Of a stretch of DNA of 64,000 nt, positions 23,846 to 32,553 are shown piece by piece. Each line of letters begins with the position of its first letter. The first letter of the stretch is position 1. The notes beneath the pieces are model-generated. The model had not been told where the DNA came from and searched no databases. It saw nothing but the letters and a program-made list of their open reading frames with translations. The position numbers and the translations under genes are program-made. The DNA comes from Streptomyces caatingaensis (GTDB lineage: Bacteria > Actinomycetota > Actinomycetes > Streptomycetales > Streptomycetaceae), in NCBI RefSeq assembly GCF_001187435.1, contig NZ_LFXA01000014.1:186001-250000 (forward strand), read 5' to 3'.

Positions 23846-24592
23846 ATGGCGGAACTCGACGGGCGCACAGCCCTGATCACCGGCAGCGCCCGGGGCCTCG
23901 GCCGCGCCCTGGTGCGGGCCTTCCTGGACGCCGGCGCCCGGGTCGTGGCCTGGGACGTGGACGAGGAGGCGAACCGGGCCATGGCCCGGGAGACCGGCGC
24001 GGACGGGGACCGGGTCGTCCCCATGACCTGCGACCTCGCCGATCTCGACGCGCTCGCGGAGTGCTACGCGGAGGTCCGCGAGCGCCACGGAGCGGTGGAC
24101 GTCCTCGTCAACAACGCCGCCCGGGCCCTGACCAAGCCGCTGTGGGACATCACCCCCGGCGAATGGGACCAGGTCTTCGACGTCAACCTGCGGGCCGCCT
24201 TCTTCCTCACCCGCGAGGTCACCGGCGACATGCGGGCCCGGGGGAGCGGCCGCGTGGTCAACCTCGCCTCCATCGCCGGACAGGCCCCCCGGCCCACCGG
24301 CGCCGCCTACGGCGCGGCCAAGGCCGGACTGATCGCGCTCGGCCGCGTCTTCGCCGCCGAGCTCGGCCCGCACGGCATCACCGTCAACACCATCGCCCCC
24401 GCCATGATCGACACGCCCATGGTCCGCTCCGTCGGGGACGAGGTGCTGGCCGCGCTGACGGCCCAGGTCCCGGTGGGGCGCATCGCCACCCCCGAGGAGG
24501 TGGCGCGGCTGGCCGTCTACCTGGCCGGGCCGCACGCCGGGTTCATCACCGGCGCGACCTACGACATCAACGGCGGCGCGCTGATGCGCTGA
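23846..24592 (+). CDS. Short-chain dehydrogenase/reductase
   Basis: The 248-residue classical SDR has the nucleotide motif TGSARGLG near 12-19, VLVNNAARAL, Ser in NLASIAGQ and YGAAK as the catalytic Tyr/Lys pair. Asp after the second strand (AWDVDE) favours NAD(H). The C-terminal GATYDINGGALMR is the family end. ATG 23846 has GGAGGAAAGG upstream; an ATG at 23801 overlaps the preceding stop but lies far from the fold start. It pairs with the IacB-like gene and is probably co-transcribed. The substrate is unknown. Confidence 0.88.
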   Translation: MAELDGRTALITGSARGLGRALVRAFLDAGARVVAWDVDEEANRAMARETGADGDRVVPMTCDLADLDALAECYAEVRERHGAVDVLVNNAARALTKPLWDITPGEWDQVFDVNLRAAFFLTREVTGDMRARGSGRVVNLASIAGQAPRPTGAAYGAAKAGLIALGRVFAAELGPHGITVNTIAPAMIDTPMVRSVGDEVLAALTAQVPVGRIATPEEVARLAVYLAGPHAGFITGATYDINGGALMR

Positions 24593-24621
24593 AAACCCCG
24601 GAAAAACGCTCGCAACGAGTA

Positions 24622-24655
24622 GCGCCCGCCGGCCGCGGAGTGAGCCGGCGGGCGC
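24622..24655 (+). terminator. Hairpin after the SDR gene
   Basis: A perfect 12-bp stem (24622-24633 with 24644-24655) with a 10-nt loop sits 30 nt past the SDR stop and ends just before the second repeat copy. Confidence 0.75.
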
Positions 24656-24734
24656 CGGCGTGTGAGGCCGGGCATAGGGCGCGCGTCACATACTGCGGTC
24701 TTTAGTGAAAAGCGGCGGTGAATTCCCGGGCCGG

Positions 24735-24900
24735 GGTGTCGTGTTGATCTCCTGGGTGCGGTGCCGGGTAGTAGGTCCGCGTCCTTGTCAGGGGTTTTCG
24801 GCGCCGCTAACAATTGCGGGGTCGCTGGGCGCCGTCGGTTTACGGCGCTTCTTTCGTGCCGGGTTTCCGGTGCGGTGCGGCTCCGCGATCGGGAAGGTGT
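24735..24900 (+). ncRNA. Candidate ydaO-type (c-di-AMP) riboswitch, copy 2
   Basis: GCGCCGCTAACAATTGCG and GGGTCGCTGGGCGCCG recur with only scattered base changes from copy 1, several of which look compensatory or fall in unpaired segments. It precedes the second SLT gene at the same distance. Assignment to the ydaO-yuaA class rests on resemblance and on the cell-wall hydrolase context. Confidence 0.72.
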
Positions 24901-24911
24901 TCTTCTTCGTC

Positions 24912-25670
24912 ATGCGTTCCACTCACTCCGGCTATACCCGTCTGTCCAAGGTCCACAAGATGTCCGCCGCCGGTCTCGGTGCCGCGGGTGCGGCCGCCGT
25001 GGTGTTCGCGGTGGTCTCCGGTGGGCCGGCCGCCGCGCAGCCGGTGGCCGTGAAGCCGGTGGCGTTCGACGCCACGGCCTTCACCTCGGACGAGCAGGGC
25101 CGCGGCGAGCTGGCGCGGCAGGCGGACGGCGCGGCCGAGCAGGCGCGCACCGAGGCCGCCGCGAAGGTCAAGTCCGTCGCCGACGCGAAGGCCGCCCGGG
25201 CGAAGGCCGACGCGAAGGCCGCCAAGGACGCCAAGGCGAAGGCCGACCGCCAGGCCAAGGAGCGCGCCGGGAAGGAGGCCGCGAGCCGGTCCACCGACCG
25301 CAAGCCGCTGAAGGCCGCCGAGGCCCCGGCCGCGGCGCCGAAGGCGTACGGCAACGACCTGGACGGGTGGATCAACCAGGCGCTGGACATCATGCGGGCC
25401 AAGGGGATCCCGGGTTCGTACGAGGGCATCAAGCGCAACATCATGCGGGAGTCGACGGGCAACCCGCAGGCGGTCAACGACTGGGATGTCAACGCGGTCA
25501 ACGGTGTGCCGTCGAAGGGTCTGCTGCAGATCATCGACCCGACGTTCAAGGCGTTCCACGTGGACGGTACGTCCTGGGACATCTACGACCCGGTCGCCAA
25601 CATCGTCGCGTCGTGCAACTACGCCGCCAAGACCTACGGCTCCATGGACAACGTCAACTCCGCCTACTGA
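24912..25670 (+). CDS. Secreted transglycosylase SLT-domain protein, copy 2
   Basis: The 252-residue paralogue of the protein at 22642 begins with the same MRSTHSGYTRLSKVHK and ends with an SLT domain identical in sequence over its last hundred or so residues. The two differ in the linker, which here is longer (KAARAKADAKAAKDAKAKAD type repeats), likely helical and wall-spanning. The catalytic Glu in NIMRESTG is present. The convergent DNA ligase gene ends 16 bp downstream. Confidence 0.9.
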   Translation: MRSTHSGYTRLSKVHKMSAAGLGAAGAAAVVFAVVSGGPAAAQPVAVKPVAFDATAFTSDEQGRGELARQADGAAEQARTEAAAKVKSVADAKAARAKADAKAAKDAKAKADRQAKERAGKEAASRSTDRKPLKAAEAPAAAPKAYGNDLDGWINQALDIMRAKGIPGSYEGIKRNIMRESTGNPQAVNDWDVNAVNGVPSKGLLQIIDPTFKAFHVDGTSWDIYDPVANIVASCNYAAKTYGSMDNVNSAY

Positions 25671-25685
25671 TCCGGCGGGAGCCGC

Positions 25686-26651
25686 TCACCAGCCGGGCAG
25701 GGTCAGATCGGGGCGCAGCCGGTGCCAGACGGGGTGCCGGATGTGCCCCGCGGGCGTCCAGCCGGTCAGGGTGACCTCGGCGACGAGCCGCGGTTCCACC
25801 CAGTGCGCCCCGGGCGCGTCGACCGGCCCGGCGAACGGCGAGTCCTCCCGGGCGACCGCCGCGAGATAACGGGCGAGGTCACGGCGCTCGTGACCCGACA
25901 GCCCCGAGCCGACGGAGCCGACGTAGCGCAGGCCCGTCGGCTCGTCCACGCCCGCCAGGATCGCCCCCGGCAGCCCGGCCAGCGAGCCCCGGCCCTCCGT
26001 CCAGCCCCCGATGATCACGTCGAGGGTGAGCAGATGCTTCACCTTCCGCCAGTCGGGTGACCGGACCCCGGGCAGGTAGAGCGAGGTCAGCCGCTTGGCG
26101 ATCACGCCCTCGTACCCATGGCGCAGGGTGGCGTCCCACGCCTGCCGGGCGTGGCCCTCCAGATGCGTGGGGACGGACCAGTTCCGGCCCGTCAGGCCCA
26201 TCCCGGCGAGCACCGCGCGCCGCTGCTGGTAGGGGGTGGCCATCAGGGACCGGCCGCCGACGTGCATCACGTCGAAGAGCATCAGATGGATCGGGTACTC
26301 CATCGCCAGGTGGGCGGCCCGCCGCGGATTCGTGATCCCCATGCGGCGCTGGAGCAGCCCGAAGTCGGGCCGGCCCTTCTCGTCCATCGCCACCACCTCG
26401 CCGTCGAGGACGGCCGGGCGCCCCTGGAGCTGCATGCCCAGCTCCCGCAGCTCGGGGTAGGTGGAGGTCACGTCGTTGCCCGTCCGGCTGACCAGCCGGA
26501 CGCTGCCGTCGCCCGGCGCGGTGACCACGCACCGCACCCCGTCCCACTTCACCTCGAACCCCCACTCCGCCTCCTCGCGCTCGTCCGGCAGCGATCCGGA
26601 GACCGTCAGCATGGGCCGGATCGCGGGGAGCGGGGCGACGGGCAGGGCCAT
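25686..26651 (-). CDS. ATP-dependent DNA ligase (LigC/LigD-ligase type)
   Basis: The 321-residue protein has the nucleotidyltransferase core with the adenylated lysine in EVKWDGVRC, then VLDGEVVAMDEKGRP, LMLFDVMHVGG, EGVIAKRL and WRKVKH (motifs I, III, IIIa, IV and V), and an OB-fold C-terminus. Length and order fit the stand-alone actinobacterial LigC or the ligase domain of LigD in non-homologous end joining and repair. ATG 26651 follows GGAG. No ku or polymerase gene is adjacent. It is divergent from an ABC exporter. Confidence 0.9.
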   Translation of the reverse strand: MALPVAPLPAIRPMLTVSGSLPDEREEAEWGFEVKWDGVRCVVTAPGDGSVRLVSRTGNDVTSTYPELRELGMQLQGRPAVLDGEVVAMDEKGRPDFGLLQRRMGITNPRRAAHLAMEYPIHLMLFDVMHVGGRSLMATPYQQRRAVLAGMGLTGRNWSVPTHLEGHARQAWDATLRHGYEGVIAKRLTSLYLPGVRSPDWRKVKHLLTLDVIIGGWTEGRGSLAGLPGAILAGVDEPTGLRYVGSVGSGLSGHERRDLARYLAAVAREDSPFAGPVDAPGAHWVEPRLVAEVTLTGWTPAGHIRHPVWHRLRPDLTLPGW

Positions 26652-26813
26652 GTCTCCGATGGTCCGGCGCCCGGCGGGGTTTCGCAGGTCATGCGGGCCC
26701 GCCGCCCGGCCCTGGGGTAAACCCCACCCCCCACTGCCCGGCTGCCACCATTCCGCACTGACCTGGGCCTTTCTACCGTCGTAGCGACGATGAACGACGA
26801 CGGAAGGGACACC

Positions 26814-27617
26814 ATGGCCCCGCGCCGCGACCGCGAACCCACCCCGCAGCACCCCGGGCACGGCCCCGCCGTCGAGCTACGCGCCGTGCGGCGCACCTAC
26901 GGCCGCGGCGAGGGCGCCGTCCAGGCCCTGCGCGGCGTGGACCTCGCGCTGCCGCGCGGCAGCTTCACCGCCGTGATGGGCCCGTCCGGATCCGGGAAGA
27001 GCACGTTCCTCCAGTGCGCCGCCGGACTCGACCGGCCCGGAGCGGGACAGGTCCTGCTGGGCGGCCAGGAGATCACCGGACTGAACGAGGACCGGCTGAC
27101 CAAGCTGCGCCGCACCCGCGTCGGCTTCGTCTTCCAGTCCTTCAACCTGCTGCCCTCGCTCACCGTCCTGCAGAACGTCCTGCTGCCCCAGCGCCTCGCC
27201 GGGCAGCGGCAGGACCGGCAGCGCGCCCGGGACCTGCTGGCCGAGGTCGGACTGGACGGCTACGGCGGGCGCAGGCCCGGACAGCTCTCCGGCGGCCAGC
27301 AGCAGCGGGTCGCCATCGCCCGGGCGCTCATCAACCGGCCCGAGGTGGTGTTCGCGGACGAGCCCACCGGCGCCCTCGACACCCGCACCGCCCACGACGT
27401 CCTCGCCCTGCTGCGCCGGGCCGTGGACGCGCTCGGCGCCACCGTCGTCATGGTCACCCACGACCCCGTGGCCGCCTCCCGCGCCGACCGCGTCCTCTTC
27501 CTCGCCGACGGCCGCCTCGCCGGCGAGCTGGCGCACCCCGACCCGGGGACCGTCGCCGACCGGATGACCGCGCTCACCGCCGCGCACGACGGCCGTTTCG
27601 CGGGGGCGCCCGCATGA
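26814..27617 (+). CDS. ABC transporter ATP-binding protein (MacB/LolD type)
   Basis: The protein has 267 residues with Walker A GPSGSGKST, Q-loop FVFQSFNLLPSLTVLQNV, signature LSGGQQQRVAIARAL, Walker B VVFADEPTGALD and the H-loop His in VTHDP. The FNLLPSLTVLQNV segment marks the MacB/LolD/FtsE branch that pairs with FtsX-like permeases. I prefer ATG 26814 with GGAAGG upstream; ATG 26790 is in frame but has no ribosome site. It overlaps the permease gene by ATGA. Confidence 0.92.
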   Translation: MAPRRDREPTPQHPGHGPAVELRAVRRTYGRGEGAVQALRGVDLALPRGSFTAVMGPSGSGKSTFLQCAAGLDRPGAGQVLLGGQEITGLNEDRLTKLRRTRVGFVFQSFNLLPSLTVLQNVLLPQRLAGQRQDRQRARDLLAEVGLDGYGGRRPGQLSGGQQQRVAIARALINRPEVVFADEPTGALDTRTAHDVLALLRRAVDALGATVVMVTHDPVAASRADRVLFLADGRLAGELAHPDPGTVADRMTALTAAHDGRFAGAPA

Positions 27618-30163
27618 CCAACGGCCTCGCCCGGGCCTCCGTCCGCTTCCGCCCCGCGTCCTTCGCCGGCAGCCTCGTCGCCCTGCTGATCAGCGCGGCC
27701 GTCGTCACCGCCTGCGGCGTCCTGCTCCAGACCGGCCTCACCGCCCGCATCGCCCCCGAGCGCTACCGGCACACCCCCGTGGTCGTCGCCGGGGACACCC
27801 ACGTACGGATCACCACCGGCCACGGCGACAACCGCGCCACCTCCGAGGCCCCGACGCCCGAACGCGCCCGCGTCGCTACCGGCCTGGCCGCGAGGATCCG
27901 GGCCCTGCCGGGCGTGGCCGCCGCCGTGCCCGACCTCTCCTTCCCCGTCCGGCCCGGCGCCGGGACCACGGCCCCCGCGGCGGACTGGACCGGACGCCCC
28001 TACGCCACCGCCGGCCTCGACACCGCCGCCGGCACCGCCGCCCTGACCGAGGGCCGCGCCCCGCGCGCCGGCGAGGTCGTCCTCGACGCCGCCTCCGCCC
28101 GCTCCGCCCGCCTGGCCACCGGCGACCGCGTCGCGCTCGCCGCCCCCGGCGGCACCGCCACCTACCGCGTCTCCGGCCTCGCCCCCGAGGCGGGCGGCGG
28201 CCCGGCCGCCTGGTTCGCCGACACCACCGCCGACCGGCTCTCCGGACACCCCGGAACGGCCGACGCCATCGCCGTCCGCCCCCGCCCCGGCGTCACCGCC
28301 GCCGCCCTCGCCCCCCAGATCCGCCGGGCGGTCGGCGGCGACGGCCGGGTGCTGACCGGCGACGCCCGCGGCCGGGCCGAGGAACCCGCCCTCACCGAGG
28401 CCAAGGAACTGCTGACCGGACTGGGCGGCTCCTTCGGCGGCATCGCCGCCATGACCGCCGTCTTCGTCGTCATCGGCACCATCGCCCTCGCCACCGGCCA
28501 GCGCTCCCGCGAATTCGCCCTCCTGCGGGCCATCGGCGCCACTCCGCGCCAGATCCGCCGCACCGTCGCCACCGAGGCGGCGATCGTCGCCCCCGTCGCC
28601 GGCGCCCTCGGGATCGCGCCCGGCCTCGCCCTGGCCTCCTGGTGGTTCGACCAGCTCGTCGACCGCGGCGCCGTCCCCGGGCGGGTGAGCCTGGACATCG
28701 GACCCGTCCCCATGGCGGCCGCGATCGGCGTCAACCTGGTCTCCGCGCTGATCGCCGGGTACGCCGCCGCCCGCCGCCCCGCCCGGCTGCGCCCCGGCCT
28801 CGCGCTCGGCGAGGCCGCCGTCCCCCGCCGCCGCCCCGGCCCCGTCCGCACCCTCCTCGGCCTGGCCGCCGCGGCCGGCGGCGTCACCCTCGCCGGACTC
28901 GCCGCCGGCCAGGACGGCGACAACGCCGCCAACACCGCCCTGGGCGTCGTCATGTGCTTCCTGCTGGCCGTCGCCCTCCTCGGCCCGCCGCTCACCTGGC
29001 TGTGCACGACCCTCCTCGGCCTGCCGCTGCGCCCGGCGGGCGCCTCCGGGTCGCTGGCCGCCGACAACACCCGGGCCCACGCCCACCGGCTGGCGTCCGC
29101 CATCACCCCCATCGCCATGGTGACGGCGTTCTGCGGCACGCTCGTCTTCCTGCAGAGCACCGTCCGGCACGTCGCCGACGACCACGTCCGCGGCGGCGTC
29201 GTCGCCGACCACGTCCTGGTGCCCGCGGGCGCGGGACTGCCCGCCGCCACCGCCGGGCGGGCCGCCCGCGTCCCCGGCGTCGACGCCGCCGTCGGCGTCC
29301 TGCGCACCGGAGCCGTCCACCGCTCCGGCGACGCCCTGCTGCCGGCCACCGCGCTCGGCGTCTCCGGCGACCCGGCGAAGCTGGACCGGGTACTCGACCT
29401 CGGCGTCCGGGACGGCTCCCTCGCCGCCCTCGGCACCTCCCCGGGCACCGTCGCCCTCGACGCCGCGCTCGCCCGCGCCCTCCACGCCGAGCCCGGCGAC
29501 ACCGTCCCGCTCTGGCTCGGCGACGGCACCCCCGTGCGGCCGAGGCTCGTCGCCACCTACGAACGGGGGCTGGGCATCGGCGAGATCCTGCTGCCCCGGG
29601 CCGCCGTCGCCCCGCACGTCTCCGCGGCCCTCGACGCCCAGGTCCTGGTCCGCGACGCCCCCGGCGCCGACCACGCCGCCGTCGCCCGCCGCCTCGCCGC
29701 GCTCGGCACCCCCGGCACCACCGTCACCGACGCCGCGGGCTTCGCCGCGCGGGCCGACCGCGACCGGGAGGTCAACGCCTGGGCCAACAACGTGATGGCG
29801 GCCGTCCTCGGCGGCTTCGCCGCCGTCGCCGCGGCCAACACCCTGGTCATGACCGTCCTCGACCGCCGCCGGGAAATCTCCCTGCTGCGCCTCTCCGGCA
29901 CCACGCGCCGCCAGGTGCGCCGCATGATGCGCTGGGAAGCGCTCCTCGTCGCCGTCACCGGACTGGCCGTGGGCGGCGCCATCGCCTGGACGACCCTGGT
30001 GCCGGTCACCCGCGGCGTCACCGGCTCCGCCCCCTTCGTCCCGGCCGGCACGGCCCTGCCGCTGGCCGCCGCGACCGTCCTGCTCGCCCTCGCCGCCACC
30101 GGCCTGCCGACCCGGGCCCTGCTCCGCCGCGGCCCGCTCGCCGCCGGCGCCGAACGGCAGTGA
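27614..30163 (+). CDS. FtsX-like ABC permease
   Basis: The 849-residue protein has an N-terminal helix, a large extracytoplasmic region (about 40-250), three helices with the FtsX signature (REFALLRAIGATPRQIRRTV), a central helical linker, a second extracytoplasmic region and a C-terminal FtsX helix set (REISLLRLSGTTRRQVRRMM). This tandem-FtsX form is typical of actinobacterial MacB-like systems that move peptides, lipids or antibiotics across or out of the membrane. Coupled with the ATPase gene; no regulator or two-component pair is adjacent. Confidence 0.92.
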   Translation: MTNGLARASVRFRPASFAGSLVALLISAAVVTACGVLLQTGLTARIAPERYRHTPVVVAGDTHVRITTGHGDNRATSEAPTPERARVATGLAARIRALPGVAAAVPDLSFPVRPGAGTTAPAADWTGRPYATAGLDTAAGTAALTEGRAPRAGEVVLDAASARSARLATGDRVALAAPGGTATYRVSGLAPEAGGGPAAWFADTTADRLSGHPGTADAIAVRPRPGVTAAALAPQIRRAVGGDGRVLTGDARGRAEEPALTEAKELLTGLGGSFGGIAAMTAVFVVIGTIALATGQRSREFALLRAIGATPRQIRRTVATEAAIVAPVAGALGIAPGLALASWWFDQLVDRGAVPGRVSLDIGPVPMAAAIGVNLVSALIAGYAAARRPARLRPGLALGEAAVPRRRPGPVRTLLGLAAAAGGVTLAGLAAGQDGDNAANTALGVVMCFLLAVALLGPPLTWLCTTLLGLPLRPAGASGSLAADNTRAHAHRLASAITPIAMVTAFCGTLVFLQSTVRHVADDHVRGGVVADHVLVPAGAGLPAATAGRAARVPGVDAAVGVLRTGAVHRSGDALLPATALGVSGDPAKLDRVLDLGVRDGSLAALGTSPGTVALDAALARALHAEPGDTVPLWLGDGTPVRPRLVATYERGLGIGEILLPRAAVAPHVSAALDAQVLVRDAPGADHAAVARRLAALGTPGTTVTDAAGFAARADRDREVNAWANNVMAAVLGGFAAVAAANTLVMTVLDRRREISLLRLSGTTRRQVRRMMRWEALLVAVTGLAVGGAIAWTTLVPVTRGVTGSAPFVPAGTALPLAAATVLLALAATGLPTRALLRRGPLAAGAERQ

Positions 30164-30311
30164 GGCCGGCGGACCGGCGGCGGTGGGACCGGCGGGCGGA
30201 CGTCAACCCGGCTTCGGGGCGGGGCGGTTGGTTGATATCCGCGGAACCCCGCCGTGATACTGGCTGTCGGCCCGCCGGGCCGGGACGGTGCGGGACGACG
30301 GAGCGGGGCCC

Positions 30312-31211
30312 ATGGACCAGGAACGCGCGCTGCCCGACCTGCTCGACCTGCTGGACCTCGACCCCGTCGACGACGGGGACGGGGACGGGGTCCGGCACTT
30401 CACCGGCGACCCTCCCGCGGAGCCGTCCGCCCCGGTGTACGGAGGGCACGTGGCCGCCCAGGCCCTCGCCGCCGCCGGCCGCACCGTCCCCGGCGACCTG
30501 CCCGTGCACTCCGTCCACTGCTCCTTCCTGCGGCCCTCCCTGCCGACGGCGCCCTTCGACTACCGCGTCGAACGGGTCAGGGACAGCGCCGACTTCGCCA
30601 CCCGGCGGGTCCGGGCGGGCCAGCGCGGACGCGAAGTGTGCGCCGTGACCGCCTCCTTCCACCGCCCCGGGCCGGGCCTCGACCACCAGGACCCGATGCC
30701 GCCCGTTCCCGCCCCCGACGCCCTGCCGACCTACGAGGAGCGCCTGACCACGGCCTTCGGCGCCGCCGTGCAGCCCCTGGGCAAGCCGTACGACCTGCGC
30801 TTCGCCGGGCCGTTGAGCTTCGACACCGAGAAGGACCTGTCACTCGTCTCGGACCGCACCCGCGTGTGGCTGCGCACCAAGGGCCAGGTGCCCGCGGCCG
30901 GCGACCGCGAACACCTCCTGCACTCCTGCCTGCTGACCTACATGTCCGACGTCGCCATGCTGGAGACCGTGCTGGTCCGGCACGGCGTCTCCTGGTTCTC
31001 CACGAGCGGCAGGAGCATGGACCACACCCTCTGGATCCACCGGCCCTTCCGCGCCGACGACTGGCTGCTCTGCGACCAGGAGACCCCCGCGGCCTCCGGC
31101 GGACGCGGGCTGGTGCTGGGCCGGGTCTTCAGCCGCGCGGGACTCCTCGTCGCCACCGTCGCCCAGGAGGGCCTGCTGCGCGTCCGCGACCGCACCGGCC
31201 GGACGGACTGA
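30312..31211 (+). CDS. Acyl-CoA thioesterase, TesB type
   Basis: The 299-residue protein is a double hot-dog thioesterase II: VYGGHVAAQALAAAGRTVP in the first fold, SMDHTLWIHRPFRADDWLL and ASGGRGLVLGRVFSRAGLLV in the second. These hydrolyse medium- and long-chain acyl-CoA. ATG 30312 follows GGAG; a GTG at 30288 would add eight residues. A TACT element near 30257 may be its -10 box. Convergent with the broken acetyltransferase gene, three bases apart. Confidence 0.88.
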   Translation: MDQERALPDLLDLLDLDPVDDGDGDGVRHFTGDPPAEPSAPVYGGHVAAQALAAAGRTVPGDLPVHSVHCSFLRPSLPTAPFDYRVERVRDSADFATRRVRAGQRGREVCAVTASFHRPGPGLDHQDPMPPVPAPDALPTYEERLTTAFGAAVQPLGKPYDLRFAGPLSFDTEKDLSLVSDRTRVWLRTKGQVPAAGDREHLLHSCLLTYMSDVAMLETVLVRHGVSWFSTSGRSMDHTLWIHRPFRADDWLLCDQETPAASGGRGLVLGRVFSRAGLLVATVAQEGLLRVRDRTGRTD

Positions 31212-31213
31212 CC

Positions 31214-31736
31214 TCACGTGGCGGTACGGGCGGCACGGCGCAGGCGCGACCGGGCCGGATCCCGCGGCACCTGGGCCGCCGGGGGAGCGGGCCGCTCGGG
31301 GTTCGACCGGGCGAACAGGGTCACCGTCACGCCCTCCGTGAAGCCGTTGCGCCGCATCATCGCGGCCGAGGCCGTGTTCCCCGCCTCCACGTCCGTGATG
31401 ATGCGCGAGGCGCCCGCCGCGAACAGCGCGGCACAGCACCGCTCGACCAGCGCGCTCGCGATGCCCTTGCCGCGGGCCCGCTCGTCGAGCGCGATCCACT
31501 CCAGATAACCCCAGTCCTCCCGCTCGTCGTACGAGAGCGACCCGAGCACGAATCCGAGCAGCCCCTCGTCGTCCAGGGCGACCCAGCACGCCTCCGGCTG
31601 CGTCCCAGTGCGTGGCGACGCTGGACAGTGACCACGAGGTGTAGGGCATCGCGTTCACGTCGTAGGAGCGGTAGCCGAGGTTCAGCACGGCCTCCAGATG
31701 GGACAGCTGCATGGGGACGATGTCGACGTGATCCAT
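31214..31736 (-). pseudogene. GNAT acetyltransferase, frameshifted
   Basis: The start MDHVDIVPMQLSHLEAVLNL from ATG 31736 reads to about 31600 (SSVATHWDAA). The following part is in another frame: EACWVALDDEGLLGFVLGSL, then YDEREDWGYLEWIALDERAR, GKGIASALVERCC and RRNGFTEGV. The acetyl-CoA loop ARGKGIASAL is intact. Joining the two frames gives one normal-length GNAT protein, so a 1- or 2-base indel near 31590-31605 is the sole defect. No homopolymer lies there, which makes a real mutation somewhat more likely than a run-length error. Confidence 0.78.
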
Positions 31737-31840
31737 GGACGAATCCTGACACACCGGGTGGGACCGGGGCGCGCGGCCGCGGCACGGCCCGCACCTCGGC
31801 CCCGCGCTCACCGGCACCCGGGGAGGACCCGGACGGGAGT

Positions 31841-32362
31841 TCATCCCGTACCGGAGCCGAACACCATGCCGCGCCACTCCGCGCCGGACGGCTCCCCGTC
31901 CGGCTGCTCCGCGCCGTCCACGCCCTGATCGAGGAACGCGCCGATCGCGCGCTCCTCGTAGGCGAAGTGCGACTCCATGATGGCCGCCAGGCCGTCGAGT
32001 TCGCGCCCGACGGCGTCGAGGGCCGGGCCCGGGTCCAATGAGGCGGCCCGGCCGGCGAGTTCGGCGACGCGCGACAGGAGGGAGGCGATCAGGCCGTGGT
32101 CCTCGGCGAGGTTGCGGATCGCCGGGGCCAGGTCCGGGCGGACGTGCAGCAGCCGGGGGAACAGGCCGGCGTCCTCGCCCCGGTGGTGGGAGGTCAACGC
32201 GGCGCAGAAGGCCAGGCAATGGGCGACGAGGCTGTCGTCGTCCAGGCGGCGGCGCCCGAGGCCGGCCCTGACTGCGGCCAGGCGGCTGCGCAGTTCGTCG
32301 TGTGCTTGCGTGAGTTGTCGGCCCAGGGCGACCACGCGGTCGCCGTCGTGGGGGAGAGACAC
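31841..32362 (-). CDS. Hemerythrin HHE-domain protein
   Basis: The 173-residue four-helix protein carries the di-iron pattern: AHDELRSRL, LTSHHRGEDAGLFPRL (HHxxEd), EDHGLIASLL and ESHFAYEERAIGAFL (HxxxEE). Such proteins bind O2 or NO or protect iron-sulfur clusters. GTG 32362 is chosen, with GAAGGG upstream, and it puts the first helix at the N-terminus. A monocistronic unit behind the hairpin at 32464-32486. Confidence 0.85.
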   Translation of the reverse strand: MSLPHDGDRVVALGRQLTQAHDELRSRLAAVRAGLGRRRLDDDSLVAHCLAFCAALTSHHRGEDAGLFPRLLHVRPDLAPAIRNLAEDHGLIASLLSRVAELAGRAASLDPGPALDAVGRELDGLAAIMESHFAYEERAIGAFLDQGVDGAEQPDGEPSGAEWRGMVFGSGTG

Positions 32363-32463
32363 GGAAGTGTGCCCTTCGGTACCGCACCTCCATGCCTGAC
32401 GCGGTCCGCCACCGGCACGCGATGCCGCCCCCATCCGAGCACGCGACCGGCTCGAAGGGCAAG

Positions 32464-32486
32464 CCCCGGGGCGAGCCCCCGGGGCG
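32464..32486 (-). terminator. GC hairpin between two leftward genes
   Basis: GCCCCGGGG (32464-32472) pairs perfectly with CCCCGGGGC (32478-32486) over a 5-nt loop. It lies after the decayed multicopper oxidase and before the hemerythrin gene; it has no T-run. Confidence 0.5.
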
Positions 32487-32553
32487 GGGCCCGCACCGGA
32501 CCCGGGCTTTCGAGCTGCCTCGGAGAACCCGGCAAAGCCTCACGGCCGGGGCA

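Larger units (their letters stand above)
24659..25672 (+). repeat. Direct repeat copy 2: promoter, leader and SLT gene
   Basis: Second copy of the block at 22388-23330. Both share the CGTGTGAGGCCGGGCATAGG upstream edge, the leader and the SLT-domain half of the gene. Copy 2 is longer because its linker has additional Lys/Ala heptad-like units. Confidence 0.85.

Noticed and set aside
23330..24658. The SLT repeats as ends of a composite mobile element
   Set aside because: No transposase, no terminal inverted repeats or target duplication; a gene duplication is simpler.
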